Below, one piece after another: positions 7,672 through 16,344 of a stretch of DNA of 64,000 bases. The DNA comes from Bog-159 sp963785255 (GTDB taxonomy: Bacteria; Acidobacteriota; Terriglobia; Bryobacterales; Bryobacteraceae), in NCBI GenBank assembly GCA_963785255.1, contig CAWAUR010000003.1:1-64000 (forward strand), read 5' to 3'. The notes below the pieces were generated by a model. It made no database searches, had not been told where the DNA came from, and was given only the letters and a program-made list of their open reading frames with translations. How positions within the stretch are numbered: the first letter of the stretch is position 1; each line of letters begins with the position of its first letter. The translations under genes and the position numbers were made by a program.

Positions 7672-7718
7672 GATTCGTAATCAGCAGGTCTCCGGTTCAA
7701 GCCCGGAGGGTGGCTCCA
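7672..7718 (+). other. Attachment site: 3' half of tRNA-Thr(CGU)
   Basis: From GATTCGTAATCAG onward the sequence is the 3' part of a tRNA: loop TTCGTAA with anticodon CGT, variable region CAGGTC, T-arm TCCGG-TTCAAGC-CCGGA, acceptor strand GGGTGGC, discriminator T and encoded CCA at 7716-7718. The bases upstream do not complete the anticodon stem, and no D-arm or 5' acceptor strand exists. This is the classic product of a tyrosine recombinase crossing over in the anticodon loop. The intact tRNA should lie at the other end of the element, to the left of the window. Confidence 0.8.
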
Positions 7719-8222
7719 TTCTTTTCAACCACTTACGCAAATCGACTATCTCATCAGTCTCTCCTCGTCTGAGGTCCACACCCACCTTGCGGCCGAGACC
7801 GTTGCAGTTCGGGCATATGCCCTTTGGGTCGCTGAAGGAAAAGACATTCGCATGTCCCACATACGGTTTGCCGGCGTGGGAATACAACCGGCGGAGTACC
7901 GGGTAGATGTCGGTGATCGTGCCCTTCGTCGAGTGTGACCCGCCGCCGAGCCGTTTCTGGTCCACGACGATCGCCATGCTCAGGTTTTCGATGGCGTCCG
8001 CATCCGGCTGGGAGTAGCGCGGAAGGAAGGTGCGGATGAACATGCTGAAGTTTTCATTCAACTGGCGCTGTGCCTCGGTTGCCAATGTGTCAAAGACGAT
8101 CGACGATTTGCCAGAGCCCGAGACGCCGGTAAAAATTGTGATCTTGCGTTTGGGGATCTTGAGCGATACATTTTAAGATTGTTTTCGCGCGCGCCGCGAA
8201 TTTCGATGTATTCCTGGGTCAT
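7719..8222 (-). pseudogene. UvrA-like ATPase gene, N-terminal remnant with frameshift
   Basis: ATG at 8222 opens MTQEYIEIRGARENNLK, the standard UvrA-family beginning. One A missing from an A-run near 8175 then shifts the frame; past it the text reads as UvrA again: KIPKRKITIFTGVSGSGKSS (Walker A), FIRTFLPRYSQPDAD, VVDQKRLGGGSHSTKGT, and the CPNCNGLGRK zinc turn. Homology ends about residue 160 of an expected 750 or more, exactly where the tRNA 3' half begins. It resembles the UvrA2/DrrC-like short-insert branch rather than the repair enzyme. The missing 3' part was presumably lost by an earlier integration or deletion at the tRNA. Confidence 0.75.
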
Positions 8223-8245
8223 GGTTTCCTCTACGATTTGCTATT

Positions 8246-8360
8246 TTAATTCGGGCGGAACCAGTTGGCCGGATCGTACCTGGCGTTGATCTGGTGCAGG
8301 CGATTCCACGTTGGACCTCGCATCTTCTCCCTGTCTTCCTGTTCGTTAGCGTGGATTGAC
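8246..8360 (-). pseudogene. C-terminal remnant of a FAD-linked (BBE-type) oxidoreductase
   Basis: An uninterrupted frame on the minus strand reads ...DREKMRGPTWNRLHQINARY then DPANWFRPN and stop at 8246-8248. The pattern (R/G)xxWxRLxxIxxRYDPxNxFR is the C-terminal signature of berberine-bridge-type FAD oxidases. Only about 38 residues remain and there is no start codon. It sits just behind the truncated UvrA-like gene, as further debris next to the tRNA site. The stretch 8361-8606 beyond it holds an R3-type repeat at about 8403-8455 and no gene. Confidence 0.45.
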
Positions 8361-8606
8361 CCGTGCGGTCGAGGTGGCGTTCGGGTGTAGGTCAATTTGC
8401 TTTTGTGGGGCGGCCAATCTTGGGCAGAATTGCCCGCTCCACAAAATTATACGCGGCGGCTGTCGCCTGAAGGAGTTGGGTATGGACGGCGGGCCGGCAT
8501 CGCCGACGGCCATGTGTTCCGGCCGCCCGTGCCCCGTGCTCGAGGCGACGTGCATCGGTGTTGTAACCCATCGTTCATAGAAGGGTCCGCTGGCGATCTA
8601 ACGCAG

Positions 8607-10724
8607 TCATCGCCGGGCAAGGTCGAGAAGCACAATATCAGAACGCTCCTCGACGCGCTCTAAGATAACTTCACCGCCGTCCGCAGAGATGTCGAAGTCC
8701 CGAATGTCAAAATCGTAGGCAAGAGTGGTCACCCGCCGCTCGGCGCCGGTCTCCGGGTCCGCCAGCCAGACATCTTTGTGATCAATCCCTCCCCGCAGGA
8801 ACGCGAGTCCACGTCCTCCCAAAAGGAATTTCACGTGTCTGGCGCCCCGCGTCAAACTCGTCAGGCGTGGAAGCGGATGTGCGAAACCCTCGGGCGTTAC
8901 GGCCTTCACCGAAAGCGTCGTGCCGATGTCGGGTCCCGAGTAAACGACGAAGCGACCGGAGGGTTCCCACGCCGGATCGACCGCGTAATCGCGGACCAAG
9001 ACAGTTGCGGGGCCACCTTCAATCGGCACCTGGAACAGGTGTGGCACACCATGATCGTTGGCGGCCGAGGTAATGGATCGGCCATCCGGGTTCCACGCCG
9101 GAGAGCCTTGCAACTCGAGTGAATCGGCCACCACCAGCGTGTTACTTCCATCCGCTTGCATCACATACAACAAGGTACGCGAGCCTTGATGGACCGAAAA
9201 TGCGATACGCCCGCCATCGGGGGAAATGGCGGGGCTGCCAATGATGTGAGCTCCAGGACCACTCCACAGCTCTGTGTCCGTTCCGTTCGCCTGTTTCCAA
9301 ATGCTTTCGCTGGCGCCGGCCGCGGAGACACATATAAGATAACCCGGCCCCAGTCGTGCGGAAAACGCGGTCGCGGGCGCCATGGCGATTCGGGTTGGAA
9401 CCGGCAACTCGGCTTGTGAATCGCCGATCCGCATTCGCCAGAGGGATCTCCTTGGATTTGCGCGTGTGACAACCAGGAGTTTGCCGTCAGCCGTAGCGGC
9501 CAGCGACGTGTACCGGTCCGGACCAAAGGTAAGCCGGTGTGGAATGCGGCGCTCGACGTCGATGCCGTACAGCCACGGACCTGCGCCGTCCGGATCGTTG
9601 GCGAGGTACAGCAGCGTTCGGCGGTTCAGCAGCACCGGATAACTCACGTGCCCATAGTGTGCCGTAATCCGTTCCGGTTGGCCGCCAGCCGGCCTGATGC
9701 GCCAGATGTCCAGTTTGTCCGGAAGCGCGCCGACAACGAAGTATATGAAACTATCATCGGGCGCCCACACGGGAAAATGAGAATGCAGGCCCGCGGGCGC
9801 GGTGAAGATCGGTAGTCCGTGAGCATGCGGAGCGCCGTCCGAAACGAAAAGCGGATCTCCCGGAGCCGCCGTGTGGTAGGTAAGCCGTGAACCGTCGTGC
9901 GACCAATCGAACTCCGCCGCGTCGTCCAAATAGGGCTTGGGCTGTCCGCCCAGCGTTGGCGCCGCCCATATGCCGATCTGCCCGCCGGCATTGGCGGGCT
10001 TGCGAGTCCAAAACGTGACCAATGCGCCATCGGGTGAGAATCCCAGCGTCCGCACCGAAGGATTGACCAGCTCCGGAGCCCATCCGTGGGTAAGGTTGTG
10101 AAACTGTCCCGAACCGGGCTGCGTGACCCAGACATCGGTATGTCCGTCCCGGTCCGACAAAAAAGCCACAAACTTGCCGTCGCGCGATACGGCAGCCGCC
10201 TGCTCGGTTCCATCGGAATCGGTGACGCTCTGAAATTGCGCTCCCTCAAGGGGGTTTCGCCAGAGGAACTCCGTTTTCTCGAACCAGACGATTCCGGCGA
10301 TTGCCAAGGCCATCGCCACCACGGCGGCGGTCAGCCACAAGCGCCAGCGTGTCTGCTTTCCAACGGTCTGTGGAGGCAAGGGGTCCCGCAACTCAAAAGA
10401 AGGTGTGTATCCGCCCTTTGGCAACCGGATGATCACCGCGTCCCGCGTGCCGTCACCCACGTAGTATTCGGCCAGCCGGGCGCGCAGCCTGCCCGCCTCG
10501 GTCCGCACGATAGAGTCCTGCGCAGGATCGTGATCCGGTCTGCGTCCAAATACCTCAACCGCGATTACGGACTCTTTGATCTGACCATCGTTGCCTTCCA
10601 GGTGCCGTTCGGCGAGAAACCTCAGGAACCGGCTCATCCGCTCATTCCGGACAAAACCCGGGCTGGCCAGGACCCGTTCCAACTCCCGGCGCGCGGCGTC
10701 CACATCTGTCCCCGCAGTGCGCAT
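8607..10724 (-). CDS. Membrane-bound winged-helix-type regulator with periplasmic TolB/PD40 propeller
   Basis: 705 aa. Residues about 10-113 are the acidobacterial DNA-binding-like N-domain (FLRFLAERHLEGNDGQIKES, VFGRRPDHDPAQDSIVRTEA, LPKGGYTP). One transmembrane helix follows at about 127-148. The rest is a chain of PD40/TolB blades (SRDGKFVAFLSDRDG, SPDGALVTFW, SHDGSRLTYH, SPDGGRIAFS, NPDGRSITS). The layout is CadC-like: a cytoplasmic DNA-binding head sensing through a periplasmic propeller. Target and ligand are unknown. ATG 10724 begins directly before the conserved domain; the open frame runs further upstream but has no family similarity. Confidence 0.8.
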   Translation of the reverse strand: MRTAGTDVDAARRELERVLASPGFVRNERMSRFLRFLAERHLEGNDGQIKESVIAVEVFGRRPDHDPAQDSIVRTEAGRLRARLAEYYVGDGTRDAVIIRLPKGGYTPSFELRDPLPPQTVGKQTRWRLWLTAAVVAMALAIAGIVWFEKTEFLWRNPLEGAQFQSVTDSDGTEQAAAVSRDGKFVAFLSDRDGHTDVWVTQPGSGQFHNLTHGWAPELVNPSVRTLGFSPDGALVTFWTRKPANAGGQIGIWAAPTLGGQPKPYLDDAAEFDWSHDGSRLTYHTAAPGDPLFVSDGAPHAHGLPIFTAPAGLHSHFPVWAPDDSFIYFVVGALPDKLDIWRIRPAGGQPERITAHYGHVSYPVLLNRRTLLYLANDPDGAGPWLYGIDVERRIPHRLTFGPDRYTSLAATADGKLLVVTRANPRRSLWRMRIGDSQAELPVPTRIAMAPATAFSARLGPGYLICVSAAGASESIWKQANGTDTELWSGPGAHIIGSPAISPDGGRIAFSVHQGSRTLLYVMQADGSNTLVVADSLELQGSPAWNPDGRSITSAANDHGVPHLFQVPIEGGPATVLVRDYAVDPAWEPSGRFVVYSGPDIGTTLSVKAVTPEGFAHPLPRLTSLTRGARHVKFLLGGRGLAFLRGGIDHKDVWLADPETGAERRVTTLAYDFDIRDFDISADGGEVILERVEERSDIVLLDLARR

Positions 10725-10871
10725 GCTCCGAATAATACCTCTTGTTTCAATAATATGCAAATGTATGAAACATGCTTTCAACCTGTACGGACTTGCTCTT
10801 TTTCCTTGCCGGGCGCATCGTGGATTCCAGACTGGATCGAAACGAAAGATCCACATCCACAAGGAGGATTC

Positions 10872-11444
10872 ATGAAGATGAGAAACGTTGTAGGCTTCTG
10901 TGCGGCCGCGATAGCTTTCGTAGGATTCGTACAGGCTCAGGATCTGAGGCGCGTAACGTTTATCGGTACGATCAACGACTACTCACCCTCAACGGTATCG
11001 GGGGGGCCCTGGGAAATGCGCGGTGAATGGTCGCTGGACCTGTCTGGCACGGCCAATTTTTCCGCCGACTTCACGATGGAGACTTCCGATTACGGGATTA
11101 CGGATAGTACTCAGGTGGATCCAACGAACCCGGCGACGCGAAGCCCCCACACTCACCATATTGTCATGAACAATGCCACGGTCGCCTACGACACGAGCGC
11201 CTGCCCCGCCAACAAACCCCCGTCCACCGGCGCGGGCGTGACGATCACGGGCACGGCCACTACTTCGGCGAATGGAAGCCCGGCGCCGTTCGAGAGCATG
11301 GGACCGTCAACCCTGCAGGTCTGTATCATTGGCGGGTCCGAAGTCGAATGGTCCAACGTTACGCTGGTATACACCGGACCTGCCACCAGTCACTTCGGAA
11401 CGCAAGCGATCCATGGCGTCGTCAGAAAGATTACCGCCCAGTAG
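10872..11444 (+). CDS. Secreted hypothetical protein (190 aa)
   Basis: A strong AAGGAGGA precedes the ATG. Residues 1-22 are a signal peptide ending VGFVQAQ. The mature part is beta-rich and Thr/Ser-rich (RRVTFIGTINDYSPSTVSGG, HTHHIVMNNATVAY, GGSEVEWSNVTLVYTGPAT). It contains an HTHH motif and two cysteines (in TSACPANKP and LQVCIIGG) that may pair. No family is recognised. A truncated copy of its last 85 residues lies at 13850-14119, so the gene was duplicated around the next ORF. Confidence 0.75.
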   Translation: MKMRNVVGFCAAAIAFVGFVQAQDLRRVTFIGTINDYSPSTVSGGPWEMRGEWSLDLSGTANFSADFTMETSDYGITDSTQVDPTNPATRSPHTHHIVMNNATVAYDTSACPANKPPSTGAGVTITGTATTSANGSPAPFESMGPSTLQVCIIGGSEVEWSNVTLVYTGPATSHFGTQAIHGVVRKITAQ

Positions 11445-11468
11445 GAGGAGCAGGCGGCCACCTTTGCT

Positions 11469-11510
11469 CGTGGGGCAGGCACAATTGCCAGGCACAATTG
11501 CCCGCCCCAC
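11469..11510. repeat. R3-type intergenic palindrome
   Basis: GTGGGGC at 11470-11476 pairs with GCCCCAC at 11504-11510. Between them AGGCACAATTGCC is repeated directly. It lies between the secreted protein and the S74 protein and may act as a terminator. It belongs to the dispersed GGGGCAGG...GCCCCAC family seen at 55.6, 58.3 and 61.7 kb. Confidence 0.6.
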
Positions 11511-11541
11511 AAGCCAAACCGACCCACAAGGAAGGACAATC

Positions 11542-13716
11542 ATGAAAACGTCAACCACACAAACGCGGTTGCTTTCACTGCTGGGTTTGCTGGTGTTCTT
11601 GTGGAGTACGGCCTACGCACAGGTCACGCCCCTGGGCGACTCCTACACCAACACCGCCGATCCGGCCACGAACTTCGGGACTGGAGCTGTGCTCCATGTC
11701 GGTGCTACCGAGATCACATACATTCAGTTCAATTTGGAGTCGATTCCGGCCGCGGCCAGCATCAGCCAGGCGACGCTGAAACTCTACGTCAATGCAGTCC
11801 CAACGCCGGGCAGCTTCAATGTGGACTACGTCGACGGCGCCTGGGTGGAGAATAAGATTGACGCGAGCAATGCTCCGCCCCTCGGAGCGGCCATCGCCTC
11901 CGATGTTTCCATTACCGCGGCGGACACGAATCAATACATCCTCATCAACGTCACGCCGGCGGTCGAAGCATGGTTGAACGGCAGCCAGACGAACAACGGC
12001 GTTGCCCTGGTTGCCAATGGCTCGTTCAGCGCATCGTTCGATAGCAAGGAGAACGCGGGGACGAGTCATCCGGCGGAGTTGGACATTGCGTACGCCGGAG
12101 GCGATGGGACGATCACGGGGGTGACGACCGCCGCGGGCAGCGGCCTGGCCGGGGGAGGCACCAGCGGCACACTCAACCTGTCGCTGACGAAAGCGTGCGC
12201 GGCGAATCAAATTTTGCAGTGGAACGGCAGTTCGTGGGTATGTGCCACCGCAGGCACGGGGACGGTAACCAGCGTAGCCGCCGGCACGGGACTGACCGCC
12301 AGCCCCAGCCCGATCACGGGAAGCGGAACTCTCAGCGTCAACACGGCTGTGGTGCCGCAGCTAGGCGCAGCCAACACGTTTACTGGCAATCAGACGGTGA
12401 ACGGGAACCTGAGCGCGACCGGGATGGTGACCGGCGCAAGCTACCAGATTGGGAGCAGTCTTTTTGCCTTCGGCTCCTCCGCGAACGAGAATGCCTTTCT
12501 CGGTTTTGCCGGCAACCCCACGACCACGGGGATAGGCAATACCGCCAGCGGCAACCAGGCGCTCTATAGCAACACGACCGGCGGATTCAACACGGCCAGC
12601 GGCGCAGCCGCACTCAAGAGCAACACTACCGGTTATTACAACACGGCCACGGGAACAGGGGCCCTCTTCAGCAACACCACGGGCCACCTGAACACGGCCA
12701 CGGGGCAAGACGCCCTCTACGCCAACACCACGGGGATAGGCAATACCGCCAGCGGTTACAGCGCCCTCGGATTCAACAGCGTGGGCAACTACAATACCGC
12801 CGAGGGCTATGAAGCCATGTTCTCCAATGTCGGGGACTCCGCAGGGGACGGATGGTACAACACCGCAGTGGGCTATCAGGCGCTCTACACGAACAACGAC
12901 ACCAGTGGCACTGGCAGTTATGCCATCTACAACGTCGCCGTCGGCGATCAGGCGCTCTACAGCACCACGGGCCCCTACAACACGGCTGTCGGCAGCTTGG
13001 CGCTCAACAACAACACCACGGGCTCCAACAACACGGCCGTCGGTTTCTTGGCGCTCTCCGGCAACACTACGGGCAGCGACCTCACTTGCATCGGCTTCGA
13101 GTGCGACCTTTCCGGCGACGGCCTCTCCAATGCAACGGCCATCGGCGCGCACGCCACGGTGGGCGCCAGCAACTCCCTGGTGCTGGGCGGTACCGGACAA
13201 TACGCCGTCAAAGTCGGGATCGGCACCACCACGCCATCCAACGTCCTCACCGTTGCCCAAGGCGCAGGCCATCCCGTCAGCGATAGTTGGGAAACCTACA
13301 GCTCGCGCCGCTGGAAGACCAACATCCAGCCGATCGACAACGCGCTGGCGAAAGTCGAGAAGCTGCGCGGCGTTTCCTACGATCTGAAAGAAACGGGCAA
13401 GCACGAAATCGGGGTGATTGCCGAAGAAGTGGGCGCAGTGGTGCCCGAACTGGTCAGCTACGAAGCCAACGGCAAAGACGCCCGCAGCGTCGATTACGCC
13501 CGCCTTACCGCCTTGCTGATCGAAGCGACGAAGGAGCAGCAGCGGGAAATTCAACGCCAGCAGTCTTTTTTGCGCACGCAGGCCGAATCGATTCGCGATC
13601 TGAGGTCGGAGCTGCGCCAGACGCGCCAGAGTTTGCAGAAGATCAAAGCGCAGATGAGTTCCACGCAGCCGGCAGGCGCTGCGGAAAAGGTGCTGTGGGT
13701 TGCGGGCCGAAAATAG
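11542..13716 (+). CDS. Large secreted protein with DNRLRE, head-like repeats and S74 chaperone domain
   Basis: 724 aa with ribosome site GGAAGGA. Residues 1-29 are a signal peptide. Residues about 30-178 are a DNRLRE/CBM96-like beta domain (GDSYTNTADPATNFGTG, TYIQFNLESIP, VTPAVEAWLNG). Spacer repeats GTVTSVAAGTGL follow. Residues about 325-515 hold some ten repeats of about 20 residues with NTATGxxALxxNTTG, like trimeric adhesin heads. Residues about 580-650 are a Peptidase_S74 intramolecular chaperone domain (YSSRRWKTNIQPIDNAL, GVIAEEVGAVVPELV, VDYARLTALLIEA), then a coiled coil. S74 domains trimerise tail-spike and fibre proteins and cut themselves off, so a trimeric surface fibre is likely. 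Confidence 0.82.
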   Translation: MKTSTTQTRLLSLLGLLVFLWSTAYAQVTPLGDSYTNTADPATNFGTGAVLHVGATEITYIQFNLESIPAAASISQATLKLYVNAVPTPGSFNVDYVDGAWVENKIDASNAPPLGAAIASDVSITAADTNQYILINVTPAVEAWLNGSQTNNGVALVANGSFSASFDSKENAGTSHPAELDIAYAGGDGTITGVTTAAGSGLAGGGTSGTLNLSLTKACAANQILQWNGSSWVCATAGTGTVTSVAAGTGLTASPSPITGSGTLSVNTAVVPQLGAANTFTGNQTVNGNLSATGMVTGASYQIGSSLFAFGSSANENAFLGFAGNPTTTGIGNTASGNQALYSNTTGGFNTASGAAALKSNTTGYYNTATGTGALFSNTTGHLNTATGQDALYANTTGIGNTASGYSALGFNSVGNYNTAEGYEAMFSNVGDSAGDGWYNTAVGYQALYTNNDTSGTGSYAIYNVAVGDQALYSTTGPYNTAVGSLALNNNTTGSNNTAVGFLALSGNTTGSDLTCIGFECDLSGDGLSNATAIGAHATVGASNSLVLGGTGQYAVKVGIGTTTPSNVLTVAQGAGHPVSDSWETYSSRRWKTNIQPIDNALAKVEKLRGVSYDLKETGKHEIGVIAEEVGAVVPELVSYEANGKDARSVDYARLTALLIEATKEQQREIQRQQSFLRTQAESIRDLRSELRQTRQSLQKIKAQMSSTQPAGAAEKVLWVAGRK

Positions 13717-13849
13717 TGTCCGATATGAGGTGTCAAGGCCCGTGGCGCGTGCCCGCTCTTAGGCTGTTGGCGTGGTGCCTGTGCTCATGCGGCTACGCCC
13801 TACAATAGCCAGCCCAACACACACAACGTAAAGATCAGCGCGCTGGGCT

Positions 13850-14119
13850 GCTATGCCCCGCCACGGCTGCATGCCGCTCCCCGCCAATAAGCCCGCGTCC
13901 ACGGGTTACGGCGTGATGATCACGGGTCCGGCTACTCCTTCGGCAAATGGAAGTCCCGCACCCTTCGAGAGTATGGGAGCATCCACCCGGCAGGTCTGCA
14001 TCATTGGAGGGTCCGATGTCGAATGGTCGAACATTACGCTGGTGTACACCGGACCTGCAACCGGGCATTTCGGAGCGCAAGCGATCCATGGGGTCGTCAG
14101 AAAAATTAACGCCCAATAG
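13850..14119 (+). pseudogene. Truncated duplicate of the secreted protein gene at 10872
   Basis: From PANKPASTGYG to the end, VVRKINAQ, this matches the C-terminal 85 residues of the 10872-11444 protein almost residue for residue (PSTGAG vs PASTGYG; PAPFESMG; QVCIIGGS; VEWSN; LVYTGPAT). The signal peptide and N-terminal half are absent, and the sequence before 13850 runs in other frames. The only ATG is a chance one inside the damaged region. The duplicate therefore brackets the S74 gene on its 3' side. Confidence 0.7.
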
Positions 14120-14234
14120 GAAGAGCAGGCGCCATCCACAGTGGACATTCCGGTTTCAAGCGTTCACCATTCACCCGGACGGCACTGACGAATGTCCGCC
14201 TTTTGAAGCTGATAAACGCGGTTGGTTTCACCTG

Positions 14235-15554
14235 TTAGGAGGCTCCTCGCTGCAACTGACGCAGTGACGGCGAGACCAGACCACCCAGCCCGGCCAGGAT
14301 GCAGGCGAGGCCGGAGATAGCGATCACCCGCGGCGCCGGGAGATATTGCAGCAGCACGCCGCCGCAGGCGGCGCCCAGGGGCGTCGCCGCTACCACCAGC
14401 GAATGCCGTGCGCCGAAGACCTGGCCGCGTATCTCGGCCGGGACGAGCCGCTGCAGCAGGGTGGTTTCCATCGGTGTATACGGCGCCCAGGATGCCCCCG
14501 CCGCACCGAGGAACAGCATCGCCAGCGGGAGCTGCCGGATAAAAAACAGGGGGCACAGCAGCGCGCCCCACAGCACCGCGATCAGCGGTAAGGCAATGCC
14601 CGGCCGCCAGCGATGTGAGAGCTTGGTCAGCGTCAGCACACCGGCGAAGGCTCCCATGCCGAAGCCGGTCCACAGCAGCCCGTAGCCGCCGGCGTTGGCG
14701 TGTAATGTCTGGCCACTGTAGACCGGCAGGGCCGCCTCCAACGGGCCGTAGGAGAAGAAAAACACCAGCGAGAGGAGCGTGAGCGCGGGCACGTAGGGCA
14801 GGCTGAACAGCGCGCCGAAGGCTTCTCTTAACAGCCCGCAAAACGGCGCGCGGGCAGTTATTTCAAGGATTTTGGGCGCCCGCCCGCCTTTGCGGGCTAG
14901 TAACAGCCCGTTGCGGGCTAGCCAGCGATTAGCCGCCGCATGCTGTGCGACACGCGGTGCGCGAGCGATCGTGGGCAGGGTCAACACTAGCAGGCCCATC
15001 AGCAAGAAGCTGGCGGCGTCGATGAACAGCGCCCAGGGACCGCCCAACCTGGCGACGGCCAAGCCTGCCGCCACTGGGCCGGCCAGATACGAAAATTGCA
15101 GGCTGGCCGCGGTGAGCGCGTTGGCGCGATCGAGGGCGGCGTCTTCCACCAGATGCGGCACAAACGCCCGTACCCCAGCCGTGGTTGCCGGCGAGAGCGC
15201 TCCGGCCAGCGACGCCAGCACCAAGACGTGCCAGAACTGCAACGATCCCAGGGCGTAGAGCATGGGAATCGCCGCGATGAGCGCCGCGCGGGCGAGGTTG
15301 TCGAAGCCCATCACCAGCCGCGGCTGATAACCATCCAGCAGACGGCCGAGGATCGCCCCGGTGACCACGCCGGGCAGGTCGAAGCAGAGGATCACCAGGC
15401 CCACCGCCGCGCCAGAGCCGGTCAATTGCAGCACGAACCAGAGTAAGGCGATGATAGTGAACTGGTCCCCGAGATACGAGATGCTCAGCCCCAGCCAAAG
15501 CCGCTGGAACGCGGGACGGCGCAATGGAGAGCCAACCGCAGCGGTGTGCGCCAT
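14235..15554 (-). CDS. MFS transporter (MFS_3/EntS-like)
   Basis: 439 aa with about 12 hydrophobic helices. The N-terminus RRPAFQRLWLGLSISYLGDQ and the loop GRLLDGYQPRLVM carry the MFS motif-A pattern. VEDAALDRANALTAA and ETTLLQRLVPAEIRGQVFG are hallmarks of the MFS_3 branch that includes enterobactin exporter EntS. Export of a small molecule or drug is likely; the substrate is unknown. It follows the two DUF899 genes by 19 bases and is probably the last gene of that operon. A basic central loop (residues about 205-235) is longer than usual. Confidence 0.85.
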   Translation of the reverse strand: MAHTAAVGSPLRRPAFQRLWLGLSISYLGDQFTIIALLWFVLQLTGSGAAVGLVILCFDLPGVVTGAILGRLLDGYQPRLVMGFDNLARAALIAAIPMLYALGSLQFWHVLVLASLAGALSPATTAGVRAFVPHLVEDAALDRANALTAASLQFSYLAGPVAAGLAVARLGGPWALFIDAASFLLMGLLVLTLPTIARAPRVAQHAAANRWLARNGLLLARKGGRAPKILEITARAPFCGLLREAFGALFSLPYVPALTLLSLVFFFSYGPLEAALPVYSGQTLHANAGGYGLLWTGFGMGAFAGVLTLTKLSHRWRPGIALPLIAVLWGALLCPLFFIRQLPLAMLFLGAAGASWAPYTPMETTLLQRLVPAEIRGQVFGARHSLVVAATPLGAACGGVLLQYLPAPRVIAISGLACILAGLGGLVSPSLRQLQRGAS

Positions 15555-15573
15555 AAGCCGTGGACGGGCCGGT

Positions 15574-16320
15574 TCAGCGCCTGCCGGTTCCCAGGTCGTC
15601 CGGATACCCGGCCTTCAGGCGAGACCACTGGGCGGTGGGACGTCCCTCGGTGCGGAAGTTTTGCTTGCCTTTGAACCGTTTGGGCCAGTGGGCCGGCGAG
15701 TCCTCCCACATCTCCTGCCGCCCGTAGACGGTCAAGTCCAGCAACCGGTAGCTGTTATCCATCGCCTCGACGCCGCGTATTGTGGTCCAGTAAGTCTCGA
15801 AGACGTTTGATCCCTGCCGCAGGTAGCAAACGATGTACATCATGCTCACCCGGCGTCCAGCCAGGAGGGTGTCGAGCGAGTCCTGGGCCGAGTACCAAGG
15901 CATCTCCCAGCCCATGAAGGCGCGGTACCGCGCGCTCTCTTCGTACGGGCCTTTGCAGAACACAGCGAAGGTGACGTCGCGGGAATGCATATAGGACAGC
16001 TCGCGGACCTGCGATGTAACCCAGGTGCACCCCTCGCACTGCTCCGGCGCAGGGTGGCCGGCGTGCCACATGAAATAGTAGGCGATGAGCATCCGGCGTC
16101 CCTCAAACACATCCAGCAATGTTACCGCCCCGTGTTCGCCAATGAGCGGTGTGGCGCCGTCCACCTCCACCATGAGGAGCCGCCGGCGGGCGGCTGCAAT
16201 GGCGTCGCCTGCTCTTGTGTGAGCCTTCTCTCGAACCCGCAATGCGTCCAGCTCGGCGTGGAAGGTGATCCGATCGACTACCTTAGGGGCTCCCAGTTCA
16301 TCTCTCGCGATGTCTGTCAT
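15574..16320 (-). CDS. DUF899 thioredoxin-like protein (copy 1)
   Basis: 248 aa. Family features: an N-terminal helix VREKAHTRAGDAIAAARRRL, then DVFEGRRMLIAYYFMWHAG, CEGCTWVTSQV with a CxxC-like pair, RDVTFAVFCKGP, and LDLTVYGRQEMWEDSP near the end. DUF899 proteins have a thioredoxin fold with unproven redox activity. GGGAGAGAACC precedes the ATG. It is second of a tandem pair, followed by an MFS gene. The pair shares the order of motifs but is well diverged. Confidence 0.85.
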   Translation of the reverse strand: MTDIARDELGAPKVVDRITFHAELDALRVREKAHTRAGDAIAAARRRLLMVEVDGATPLIGEHGAVTLLDVFEGRRMLIAYYFMWHAGHPAPEQCEGCTWVTSQVRELSYMHSRDVTFAVFCKGPYEESARYRAFMGWEMPWYSAQDSLDTLLAGRRVSMMYIVCYLRQGSNVFETYWTTIRGVEAMDNSYRLLDLTVYGRQEMWEDSPAHWPKRFKGKQNFRTEGRPTAQWSRLKAGYPDDLGTGRR

Positions 16321-16344
16321 GGTTCTCTCCCTTGCGCACCTCGG

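Noticed and set aside
12361..13554. 397-codon open frame opposite the S74 protein
   Set aside because: Antisense to a repeat-rich gene; its VAxGxVVxERxxA pattern is just the reverse reading of the NTATGxxAL repeats.
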